14,821 nucleotides of DNA from a bacterium (GTDB lineage Bacteria > JAJRZV01): positions 1 to 14,821 of the forward strand of contig JAJRZV010000116.1 in assembly GCA_024275095.1 (NCBI GenBank), written 5' to 3'. The notes under the pieces were generated by a model. That model did not search any database. It was not told the DNA's origin and saw nothing but the letters and a program-made list of their open reading frames with translations. This document shows, piece after piece, positions 7,708 through 14,728 of this stretch; the stretch's first letter is position 1, and every line of letters starts with the position of its first letter. A program made the position numbers and the translations under genes.

Positions 7708-7806
7708 GCAAACACCTTCGAAAATTACAAAGTATATATATTCATGTAAAATACCCTGAAAATTTTTACAATATTTTGACCACATAGAAACAAAAGGGGG
7801 GAAAGG
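7708..7806. promoter_or_regulatory. Divergent promoter region (DUF72/haem operon and GH13 gene)
   Basis: This AT-rich 99-bp spacer separates two divergent genes and must hold their promoters. For the plus strand, TACAAT at 7767-7772 is a good -10 candidate 35 bases ahead of the GH13 start, but no clear -35 lies at the right distance. For the minus strand, TTTACA followed 15 bases later by TGTAAT is the best pair visible, with a spacer shorter than ideal. No palindromic operator is evident. Confidence 0.35.
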
Positions 7807-9477
7807 ATGCCCAAAAAGAGGAAACTTTTTTATGTGTTTTCGGCCATTTTGGTTTCGGTGATCGTATGCACAGGATGCGGTGGAAACAAAGCAGACAATT
7901 TTACATACGACTCCCCGGCTCCCTCGACAGATGAACCCACGTGGTACAAAAAAGTTGTTTTTTACCAGATTTATCCCAGGAGCTTTAAGGACAGTAACGG
8001 CGACGGCATTGGAGATCTCCAGGGCATAATAGAAAAACTGGATTACTTACAGGACCTTGGTATTGGTGGAATATGGCTTAACCCGATTTATCCTACCCAA
8101 AACGTGGATCTTGGCTACGACATTACTGATTACCGGGACATCAACCCGGAATTTGGTACGATGGAAGACTTTCAGCTACTTCTACAGGAAGCCCACAGGC
8201 GCGGCATTAAAATATTCCTCGATCTGGTATTCAACCACACATCGGCCGCTCATCCCTGGTTTCAGGAATCCCGCCAGGGACCGAATAATCCAAAAAGCGA
8301 CTGGTACGTGTGGGCACCGGAACCCTACTTCGACTGTAACGATATTCCTGACATTATCAACACCTTCGGGGCCAGCCGGTGGACGTACGATCCTGTGCGA
8401 GGCGAATACTACTTTCACCAGTTTTACGAGGGCATGCCCGACCTGAACTTCAACAATCCTGAAGTGCGTGAGGAATTATTGAACATCGTACGCTACTGGC
8501 TGGACATGGGGGTTGATGGCTTCAGACTGGATGTCGCCCACTCTTACTATGAAAATCCTGCTGAAAACAAATGTATCCACCAACCTGAAACCCACATGTT
8601 CCTCAAGGACATGCGAGCCGTACTCGACGCTTATCCAAACAAAGCTATGGTAGCCGAAGTTATGCTCTTCCCCGATGATATTATTGCCTACCTTGGCAAC
8701 GGCCACGACGAAGTACACATGATCTTCAATTTCATCCTCATGACCGGACTTTACACCGCTGCACTGGGTGGTGGCAATGCCCTTCTCCGAGAACTCATGG
8801 AAAAAACGTTTGATAAATTTCCTCCCGGGGGATGGCACGCCATCATTATCGGAAACCACGACCTGCCGCGGTCTTTTTTACTGGTGGGAGAGGACGAAAA
8901 AAAAGCCAAAATTCTCGCGTTGTTGCAATTAACCTTGCCCGGGACACCTTTTATCTACTACGGCGAAGAAATAGGTATCACCAGTGGCAGTGACATTGTC
9001 GTAGACTGGAGAGACGCGTCCAGAACTCCCATGCAGTGGGACGACTCTTCGGGGGGTGGTTTCACCACCGGCACAGCGTGGGTGAACCTCTCGCCCAACT
9101 ATCAAACACACAACGTGGCCGCAGAAGCGGAAAACCCGGAGTCCCTGTACAGCTTCTACAGGAGACTCATACGCATGAGAAACGCCCTGCCTTCTCTTCA
9201 AACAGGAAGCATTCAATTTGTAAACACTGACGTCAACCAGGTCATTGCATTTGTACGGGAGCTGAACAACGACTGCATAGCAGTGGTGATGAATCCATCG
9301 TCCAGATCTGTAAATGTGCACCTGGACCTCGGGCCTGTGTTTGGAGATGTCTCTTCTGCTGAAGTGGCAGACATCTGGAACCAGGTGCCCCTGAATCGTC
9401 TCACAGACACAAACGTTTCACGTTACGCTCTTACGCTCGAGCCGTACGGCTTCCGCATTCTAAAAATTCAAAAGTAA
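7807..9477 (+). CDS. Secreted GH13 alpha-glucosidase/alpha-amylase lipoprotein
   Basis: A 556-aa glycoside hydrolase family 13 enzyme. The N-terminus is a lysine/arginine run, a hydrophobic core and a lipobox-like CTGC, predicting lipidation at Cys24 and an extracytoplasmic location. The catalytic (beta/alpha)8 barrel begins near residue 45 (YQIYPRSF), followed by the calcium-type loop DSNGDGIGD (62-70). Conserved regions are DLVFNH (139-144), GFRLDVAH with nucleophile Asp242, AEVM with acid/base Glu284, and GNHD with Asp352. RTPMQWD (406-412) is typical of alpha-glucosidase and trehalose-synthase-like members. Region V reads MPDLN (210-214), the intermediary type between oligo-1,6-glucosidases (QPDLN) and neopullulanases (MPKLN). 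A short beta domain ends the protein. It likely hydrolyses or rearranges alpha-glucans or oligosaccharides; exact specificity is not readable. A G-rich ribosome site (7796-7801) precedes the ATG. It appears monocistronic, with no sugar transporter or regulator nearby. Confidence 0.93.
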   Translation: MPKKRKLFYVFSAILVSVIVCTGCGGNKADNFTYDSPAPSTDEPTWYKKVVFYQIYPRSFKDSNGDGIGDLQGIIEKLDYLQDLGIGGIWLNPIYPTQNVDLGYDITDYRDINPEFGTMEDFQLLLQEAHRRGIKIFLDLVFNHTSAAHPWFQESRQGPNNPKSDWYVWAPEPYFDCNDIPDIINTFGASRWTYDPVRGEYYFHQFYEGMPDLNFNNPEVREELLNIVRYWLDMGVDGFRLDVAHSYYENPAENKCIHQPETHMFLKDMRAVLDAYPNKAMVAEVMLFPDDIIAYLGNGHDEVHMIFNFILMTGLYTAALGGGNALLRELMEKTFDKFPPGGWHAIIIGNHDLPRSFLLVGEDEKKAKILALLQLTLPGTPFIYYGEEIGITSGSDIVVDWRDASRTPMQWDDSSGGGFTTGTAWVNLSPNYQTHNVAAEAENPESLYSFYRRLIRMRNALPSLQTGSIQFVNTDVNQVIAFVRELNNDCIAVVMNPSSRSVNVHLDLGPVFGDVSSAEVADIWNQVPLNRLTDTNVSRYALTLEPYGFRILKIQK

Positions 9478-9635
9478 ATTACAATACCGCCTGGAAGAGA
9501 GCAGCCGGCACTTTCCTCGCGATGAAAATTGCGCCGATCAAAAAAGCGAAGGATTAAAATTTTGTATATGGAAAAAGAACTTCTGGCGTGGTTAAATGTA
9601 TAAAAAGGTGATTATATCTGTTCACGGTCTGGAAA

Positions 9636-10136
9636 ATGCTTGACTATTTATCCATATTTAGAAAGCTAAACGAAAGAAAAATACGGTATATCGTGGCAGG
9701 TGGAGTGGCCGTAAACCTTTATGGAATACCCAGGATGACATATGACATAGACCTCCTGCTGGATCTCCAGGATGAAAACCTGAGGAGGTTTGCAGAACTT
9801 GTGAGCGAATGGGGATTCAGACCGAAAGCGCCCGTGGACGTAGTGGATCTTGCAGACGAAGAGAAAAGGGAAAAATGGATAAAAGAAAAAAACATGAAAG
9901 CATTTAACCTTTACAACGACGAATGGGCCATATCAGAAATTGATGTCATCGTTGACTCAGCGGTAAGTTACAACGAGGCTTCAAAAAAAATAAACAAAGT
10001 GAAGGTTGGAGACGTTACAATTCCACTGATTTCCATCGATGACCTGATCAAAATGAAGGAACATGCAGCCAGACCCCAGGACCTCATCGATGCAAAATAC
10101 TTGAGAAAAATAAAAGATGAAGAAAGAAGAAGATAG
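9636..10136 (+). CDS. MNT/AbiEii-like nucleotidyltransferase
   Basis: A 166-aa protein with the polymerase-beta nucleotidyltransferase core. GGVAVNLYG (22-30) supplies the glycine-turn motif. TYDIDLLLDL gives the metal-binding pair Asp37 and Asp39, and EIDVIVD gives the third carboxylate, Asp103. The C-terminal block DLIKMKEHAARPQDLIDAKYL (about 136-156) is typical of AbiEii/DUF6036-type nucleotidyltransferases, some of which are toxins of type IV or MNT/HEPN-like systems. All catalytic residues are present, so it should be active on a nucleotide substrate; the target is unknown. It overlaps the next small gene by 20 bases on the same strand. The ribosome site is weak (GGA just ahead of the ATG), and a stop shortly upstream limits other starts. 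Its isolated position between metabolic genes fits an accessory cassette. Confidence 0.85.
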   Translation: MLDYLSIFRKLNERKIRYIVAGGVAVNLYGIPRMTYDIDLLLDLQDENLRRFAELVSEWGFRPKAPVDVVDLADEEKREKWIKEKNMKAFNLYNDEWAISEIDVIVDSAVSYNEASKKINKVKVGDVTIPLISIDDLIKMKEHAARPQDLIDAKYLRKIKDEERRR

Positions 10137-10293
10137 AAAAGGGTTTGAGTACCATCTTGACGAAGAGAGCATCAAAAAGTATAAAAAAAAACCCCTGCAA
10201 CTTCGCCTGCAGTGGCTTTATGCAGGAAATCTTTTCAGAAAGCACTACAGCAAAGAAATATTAAAAAGACAAGACGAGCTGAGAAAAAAGTAA
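10117..10293 (+). CDS. Small charged partner protein of the nucleotidyltransferase
   Basis: A 58-aa ORF beginning inside the 3' end of the nucleotidyltransferase gene (ATG at 10117, stop TAA at 10291-10293). The protein is very basic and helical-looking, with acidic and lysine clusters around a central PLQLRLQWLYAGNLFRK segment (about 26-42). That central pattern, a proline followed by an RLxWLxxA-type helix, resembles short ORFs I recall next to AbiEii/DUF6036 nucleotidyltransferases, though I cannot name a family. Overlapping translation suggests stoichiometric co-expression, as in toxin-antitoxin pairs, where it would be the antitoxin or binding partner. Its base composition is more A-rich than the surroundings. 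Existence is likely from the tight overlap and coding-like content; function is inferred. Confidence 0.65.
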   Translation: MKKEEDRKGFEYHLDEESIKKYKKKPLQLRLQWLYAGNLFRKHYSKEILKRQDELRKK

Positions 10294-10346
10294 AATTTTA
10301 TAAACGTTCAGGTTTTTGAAACCTCGCAAATTACAGGGTAAAACAC

Positions 10347-10517
10347 ATGCACATTTCATTACTCACAGCTCCTGTCAAGCCCATTCTTTTGGGTTTTCAC
10401 CCTGGTTGTATGGAGGTTTATATGGAGCAAGCATGGCAGGCTTTGGCAGAATTACAACTACTGATTACAGATAAAAGAAGAAAAACTCGGTCAGCAACAT
10501 CCTGTCTTGTCAAATGA
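10347..10517 (+). CDS. Possible small ORF antisense to the activase 3' end
   Basis: A 56-aa open frame starts at an ATG preceded by CAGGG eight bases upstream and ends with TGA at 10515-10517, overlapping the 3' end of the minus-strand activase gene by 27 bases. An internal ATG at 10422 has an ideal ribosome site (GGAGG, five-base spacer) and would give a 31-aa basic peptide. The product shows no motif I recognise. It lies 53 bases beyond the nucleotidyltransferase pair on the same strand, so it could be a third cassette member, a decayed gene or chance. A weak hairpin (AAGCCCA facing TGGGTTT, around 10377-10397) lies inside it and could instead be a poor terminator for the pair. Confidence 0.25.
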   Translation: MHISLLTAPVKPILLGFHPGCMEVYMEQAWQALAELQLLITDKRRKTRSATSCLVK

Positions 10518-13500
10518 GAACCGACTCCGGCGAGCACGCCTTTCCTTAACCTCTTCTGCAAACGCATCGAGCAAAGCTTCGGTGTCTGGATCATACTGCC
10601 CTGAATATACAAGCGTAACAACGGGAATCTTGTAGTCATTTTTTATTTTTTCTATCACAGCGGATGAAGCCGTACCGACCATGCAGTTAAAACACGTGGC
10701 ATTAATAATCCCCTCCACCCCCTTTTCTGCAAAATCCACCATCTTGGCCACGTTCAGGTAAAACAGTTCGTTATTTAAGTTGTCAGTGTAGAGCCCGGCA
10801 TACTCGCGAATTTTTTTGTAGGAAGGCTCATCCCATTTACTCAGGATGTGTTCTGCCGCCCGGTAAAACGACCAGAGTTTCAACTCCTTCCTCAAGAGAA
10901 GTATTCCTGCAAGAGCAGCCTTTTTGTATTCCCATTTTCTCGTACCTTCGTAGAAATCCCGGGAAATGCCAAAGTCAAGAATATCAACTTCAAAAGGTGC
11001 CGGCACACCCACAAGTCCTCTTTCAGCAAGAGCATTAAACAGGTCGAAATTGGCAGACCTGTTAACGCGTGTGTAAATATCTCCTGCGACACCTACAACA
11101 GGCCTGTCATCGCGCTTTACTTCCACCTTCTCCAATTCTTTAATAAATCTTTTAAACTCCAGAAGTACATCTCCGCTTTCCACAGCCTTTTCCATTGCCG
11201 TAAGGGCTTTATGGTATATTCGAAATGCCTCTCCCTTTCTCACCTCAAAAGGCAATTTCAGGCAAAATGCCTTGTGAAGTACATCTATTGCAAAAAGGGC
11301 TTTGTAAAACCGCTCCGCACCTTTCATACCAACTATGGAGATAAATTCTTCGGCAACAGGTGTATAAACCTTCGCATGGGTTGCACCAACCTCGCGCAAA
11401 AAGATATTCATCCCCGTAGCGTATTCGTACAGAAGACAGGGTATTTTTGTTCCGGGAAACAGAAACACAAAGGGCTCCTTCTCTCTCTCAAGGAGTGCAA
11501 CAAGGTCTCCGAGCAAAACCGAATATGCATGACACTCTTTACCAGAGGAGTACCTCTCTCCGAGTTCCTTTGTTTTCGCATCGGGTAGAGGTAAAACTTC
11601 GGCATTGATACCGGCATATCTCATAACCCCTGAAAGAGCGTATGCATGGTCAGAAAAGTAAGGAATGTAAACCTTTCTGTTTTTTAAATCATCCGGGGCA
11701 ACCTTCGAACGCTCGGGTATAAAAATATGCTTTTTCTCTTTCACCCTTTTACCTGCTTCACGTAACAAATCGCTGTAAGCTTCTAACCTTGTTATCAGGC
11801 CGGCTTCTCCCCTGTGCTCATCAAATTCGAGAAAAAGAGCCGGGTACTCTTTCAATATTTCATCAAACACTTTGTGAGCAAATGCATCTGGACCACATCC
11901 GAAGTTGGATATAATAACTGGATAGATATTTTGCCTCTTCAGCGAATCTAAAAGTGTTTTAAAGCCGTCCCTGGAATACTTCCACGGAAACAGAGGACTT
12001 TCTTTTTCACTAACCCTGAGCAGGTTCATGGGCACTGCTGTGAAACCAAGCCTTCGCAGGTGGGAGAAAAGATTTAAGTTAAGGTATGAATCGTAGATAT
12101 TATAAGGCCTTCCAATGACAGCAAGAGTGATTCCTCCTTCTTTGATGACTTCTTCTGCCCTATTTCTCATTTTTGTTTCAAATTCAATCTGAACATTCAT
12201 CGCTTTTCTGAAAGCCGTACGCACTGCCGCAGAGGAAATTGAAAGGAGTTCTTCGTACTTTTTGAAACCTTCTACGAATCCTTCCTCATCCATCGAAAGT
12301 GTCGGAGCAATTACGCGGGAAATATCTCTAAGCATTGTTGGGAGGGCCTGGGTATAAGGGCACGTAAACTCTTTTTCACCAAATGCATAAATTGCGGGAA
12401 GAAAAATAAAATCCACCCTCTCTGAAAGCCATGCCACATGTCCAGCAACAAACTTTACAGGTATGCACGTTACAGCCTGAAGCAGCCTGGAGCTGAGAAT
12501 AAGAATTTCATGAGAAGACGGTGGAGAAAGGACAGGTTTAAACCCGAGCTCACTGAAAAACGTAGCCCAGAAAGGAAGATACGCTATCATCACCGATGCT
12601 CGAGGTATACCGATTGTTCTCGCGGCCTGCTTCTCCTGAAAATATCTCTCGGCTTCCTGGATGAACTCACTGACCAGGTCAGGGCCCTCCACCCCTTTAC
12701 CTCTTTTCTGAGATGTGTACCGTTCGCAGGTGTCCCCGAAAAATGCAAATTCGCTCTTTCCAAGCTTCAGCACTCCTACATCACAGAAATTACTGCACTG
12801 TTTACATTCAAAAGTCTTCATTTTCTCAGGCATCTTTTCAGGAAACCGGAATTTACTTTCTCCTTTGACCTGGTCTCGAGCAATCAACGCGGCTCCGATA
12901 GCTCCGGAGAGCCGGTTATACGGGTGCACGTATATTTCCTTCCCCAGCACCGACTCGAATGCGCTCACCACTGCATCATTCGATGCCACCCCTCCCTGGA
13001 ACACGATCTTTTTGCCGACCTTTCGGTTCCCCACCACCTTCTCTAAATAATTTTTCACTATTGCATGCGCAATTCCTGCACAAACATCCCTGAGTTCAAA
13101 CCCATACGAAAGCGCAGACGAAACGGTCCTTTCCATAAACACTGTACAGTGATGATTCAAAAGAGCAGGCTTTTCAGCAGAGAGAGCCATTCGGGCAAAA
13201 TCCTTTTTCACATCTATGCCCATCAGCGAGGTCTGTTCTTCTATAAAAGAGCCAGTGCCTGCAGCGCATACTTTATTCATGGTGAAATCACGTATACGAC
13301 CACCTTCCATATAAATGTACTTGGAATCCTGACCGCCGATCTCAAAAATCGTATCTGCATCGGGAAAATAAAACAGCGTTCCTTTCATCTGACAGGTAAT
13401 CTCATTTTTCACGAGATCGGCATTAACCAGCGCCTGGGCAAGATACCTCCCGCTTCCCGTAGTACAACATCCGAGCACCTTCAGTCCTTTTGGAAACCTT

Positions 13501-14531
13501 CGCGCAAGAATTTCAAATCCTTCAACAAGTACATCAACAGGCCTGCCCCTTGTGGGAAGATAAACTGCAGAAAGTAGATTGCCTGCTCTGTCCACCACGA
13601 CAATATCCGTGCTGACGGAACCCACATCTATGCCCACATAACCTTCTGCTTCATTCTCGAATATATCTTCTGGCTCTTTATGTCTCTCTTTAACCACCTG
13701 TCTTAGAGAATCTGATGATAATGGAACCAGCTCGCGTGAAGATGTGAAATCCAGAGATTTGACAACTTCCTCAAGGTCCACTTCCGGATCATTTGCTGCG
13801 AGCAAACACGCCCCCAGGGCACACTCCATTCCAGGCATGGGTGAAGGTATAATTTCGACATCCGGAAGAAGCTCTCTTAACGCCCTGACAAGGGCCCCAT
13901 TCTTACTGCAACCACCTGCAAACACCACTGGAGAAGCAATATCTTTACCTTTCAAAAGGGCAGAGACGATATTGGTTGCTACTGCATAACACAAACCGTA
14001 AGCAATTTCTTCAGCGGGCACTCCTTTCTGCTGAAGATGTATCATATCTGACTTGGCAAACACGGCGCATCGACCAGCAATTTTTGCTGGTTTTTTAGCT
14101 TTCAGGGCAATCGCTGCAAAATCCTCCACGCTCATCTGAAATCTTCCAGCCTGCTGTTCAATAAAGAGACCTGTACCTGAAGCACACTTTTCTGTCATGG
14201 CAAAATCTTCTGTTTCTCCTTTTTCACCTATCCTCAAAAACCGTGCACGTTCACCACCCACCTCTATGACAACCTTTGCATCTGGATAAAGAAACAGGAC
14301 ACCTTTCTTCAATGCTGTAAAGGGCTCAACTCTTATACCTGAAGAAAAAGGAGTGTTTACACTGGCCAGCTTTACTTTTTTAATTCCTGAAGCCAGGCAT
14401 TCCTCAACGATTTTTTCTGTACTTTTCTTAAAAGGAGTATCACCGCCAAACACCCAATTTTTAACACACAGTTTGCCGTCAAAAAGTACGGCTTTAGTAG
14501 ATACGGCTCCTCTATCTATCCCAAGAATCAT
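10491..14531 (-). CDS. Giant acyl-CoA dehydratase activase-related protein (two BcrA/BadF ATPase domains + DUF2229 + HgdB-like)
   Basis: A 1346-aa cytoplasmic protein related to the ATP-driven activators of 2-hydroxyacyl-CoA dehydratases and benzoyl-CoA reductases. Two ASKHA ATPase domains lie in tandem (about 1-250 and 298-555). Each has the two cluster-binding cysteines that homodimeric activators use to share one [4Fe-4S]: Cys116/Cys155 (KCASGTG, GRCAVF) and Cys422/Cys462 (VCAAGTG, HHCTVF). A Cys-rich CxxCxxxC with Cys602 follows (576-602), then a DUF2229 region (about 640-930), and an HgdB/BcrB-like part containing CFNC (1280-1283). The chain ends in Cys-Cys. It probably couples ATP hydrolysis to low-potential electron transfer; the substrate is unknown. 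The first ATPase domain has GGER where the second has the canonical GGQD. I chose the second ATG (14531), since it gives the family start MILGID and the promoter nearly abuts the first ATG (14537). The gene stands alone, with no separate dehydratase adjacent. Confidence 0.92.
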   Translation of the reverse strand: MILGIDRGAVSTKAVLFDGKLCVKNWVFGGDTPFKKSTEKIVEECLASGIKKVKLASVNTPFSSGIRVEPFTALKKGVLFLYPDAKVVIEVGGERARFLRIGEKGETEDFAMTEKCASGTGLFIEQQAGRFQMSVEDFAAIALKAKKPAKIAGRCAVFAKSDMIHLQQKGVPAEEIAYGLCYAVATNIVSALLKGKDIASPVVFAGGCSKNGALVRALRELLPDVEIIPSPMPGMECALGACLLAANDPEVDLEEVVKSLDFTSSRELVPLSSDSLRQVVKERHKEPEDIFENEAEGYVGIDVGSVSTDIVVVDRAGNLLSAVYLPTRGRPVDVLVEGFEILARRFPKGLKVLGCCTTGSGRYLAQALVNADLVKNEITCQMKGTLFYFPDADTIFEIGGQDSKYIYMEGGRIRDFTMNKVCAAGTGSFIEEQTSLMGIDVKKDFARMALSAEKPALLNHHCTVFMERTVSSALSYGFELRDVCAGIAHAIVKNYLEKVVGNRKVGKKIVFQGGVASNDAVVSAFESVLGKEIYVHPYNRLSGAIGAALIARDQVKGESKFRFPEKMPEKMKTFECKQCSNFCDVGVLKLGKSEFAFFGDTCERYTSQKRGKGVEGPDLVSEFIQEAERYFQEKQAARTIGIPRASVMIAYLPFWATFFSELGFKPVLSPPSSHEILILSSRLLQAVTCIPVKFVAGHVAWLSERVDFIFLPAIYAFGEKEFTCPYTQALPTMLRDISRVIAPTLSMDEEGFVEGFKKYEELLSISSAAVRTAFRKAMNVQIEFETKMRNRAEEVIKEGGITLAVIGRPYNIYDSYLNLNLFSHLRRLGFTAVPMNLLRVSEKESPLFPWKYSRDGFKTLLDSLKRQNIYPVIISNFGCGPDAFAHKVFDEILKEYPALFLEFDEHRGEAGLITRLEAYSDLLREAGKRVKEKKHIFIPERSKVAPDDLKNRKVYIPYFSDHAYALSGVMRYAGINAEVLPLPDAKTKELGERYSSGKECHAYSVLLGDLVALLEREKEPFVFLFPGTKIPCLLYEYATGMNIFLREVGATHAKVYTPVAEEFISIVGMKGAERFYKALFAIDVLHKAFCLKLPFEVRKGEAFRIYHKALTAMEKAVESGDVLLEFKRFIKELEKVEVKRDDRPVVGVAGDIYTRVNRSANFDLFNALAERGLVGVPAPFEVDILDFGISRDFYEGTRKWEYKKAALAGILLLRKELKLWSFYRAAEHILSKWDEPSYKKIREYAGLYTDNLNNELFYLNVAKMVDFAEKGVEGIINATCFNCMVGTASSAVIEKIKNDYKIPVVTLVYSGQYDPDTEALLDAFAEEVKERRARRSRFSFDKTGCC

Positions 14532-14540
14532 AAGCATTTA

Positions 14541-14569
14541 TTTATACAGACCAGGAAAGGTTTTGTCAA
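14541..14569 (-). promoter_or_regulatory. Sigma-70-type promoter of the activase gene, predicted near-leaderless
   Basis: On the minus strand, a perfect -35 TTGACA (14569-14564) is followed after exactly 17 bases by -10 TATAAA (14546-14541). The usual six- to seven-base distance puts transcription start at about 14535-14534, three to four bases before the ATG at 14531 and at or past the ATG at 14537. No Shine-Dalgarno sequence precedes either ATG. The mRNA is therefore predicted to have almost no 5' leader. Confidence 0.7.
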
Positions 14570-14580
14570 AAGTGTATTGC

Positions 14581-14661
14581 CCAGGAGGTTATTTTATTTA
14601 CTATATAGGGGCTTCCCGCGGGTATATTCCTGGCACCACCCCCCATTCATGCTATATACCC
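14581..14661. repeat. Nested inverted repeats upstream of the activase promoter
   Basis: Several symmetric elements crowd the bases just upstream of the -35 box: CCAGGA (14581-14586) facing TCCTGG (14628-14633), the palindrome CCCGCGGG (14615-14622), and GGGTATAT (14620-14627) facing ATATACCC (14654-14661). They could be operator sites for a regulator of the activase gene or parts of one RNA or DNA structure. No protein family can be assigned to them. The rest of 14538-14821 shows no identifiable gene or RNA. Confidence 0.35.
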
Positions 14662-14728
14662 AGACACAATTAGTAATACACGACCTGCTTAACTTAGAAA
14701 AAAAGAAGGCGTTTAATTTAAAAAGTTC

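Noticed and set aside
7708-7785. Upstream extension of the DUF72 protein to an ATG at 7785.
   Set aside because: The added 26 residues do not match the family, the ATG at 7707 has a good ribosome site, and the extension would occupy the divergent promoter.
9522-9557. An 11-codon ORF beginning MKIAPI, like the start of Phd/YefM antitoxins, just upstream of the nucleotidyltransferase.
   Set aside because: It stops after 11 codons, and no frame nearby continues the antitoxin pattern, so it is most likely chance.
10310-10324. Perfect short hairpin AGGTTT-TTG-AAACCT after the small partner gene, considered as a terminator.
   Set aside because: The stem is only six AT-leaning pairs, and neither strand has a T-run directly after it.
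10848-11588. 246-aa plus-strand ORF antisense to the activase.
   Set aside because: It lies wholly opposite a conserved coding region, and its Cys/Phe/Lys-rich product looks like a translation of the complement.
14594-14660. An 18-codon minus-strand ORF upstream of the activase promoter, considered as a leader peptide.
   Set aside because: It has no ribosome site, and the predicted transcription start lies downstream of it.
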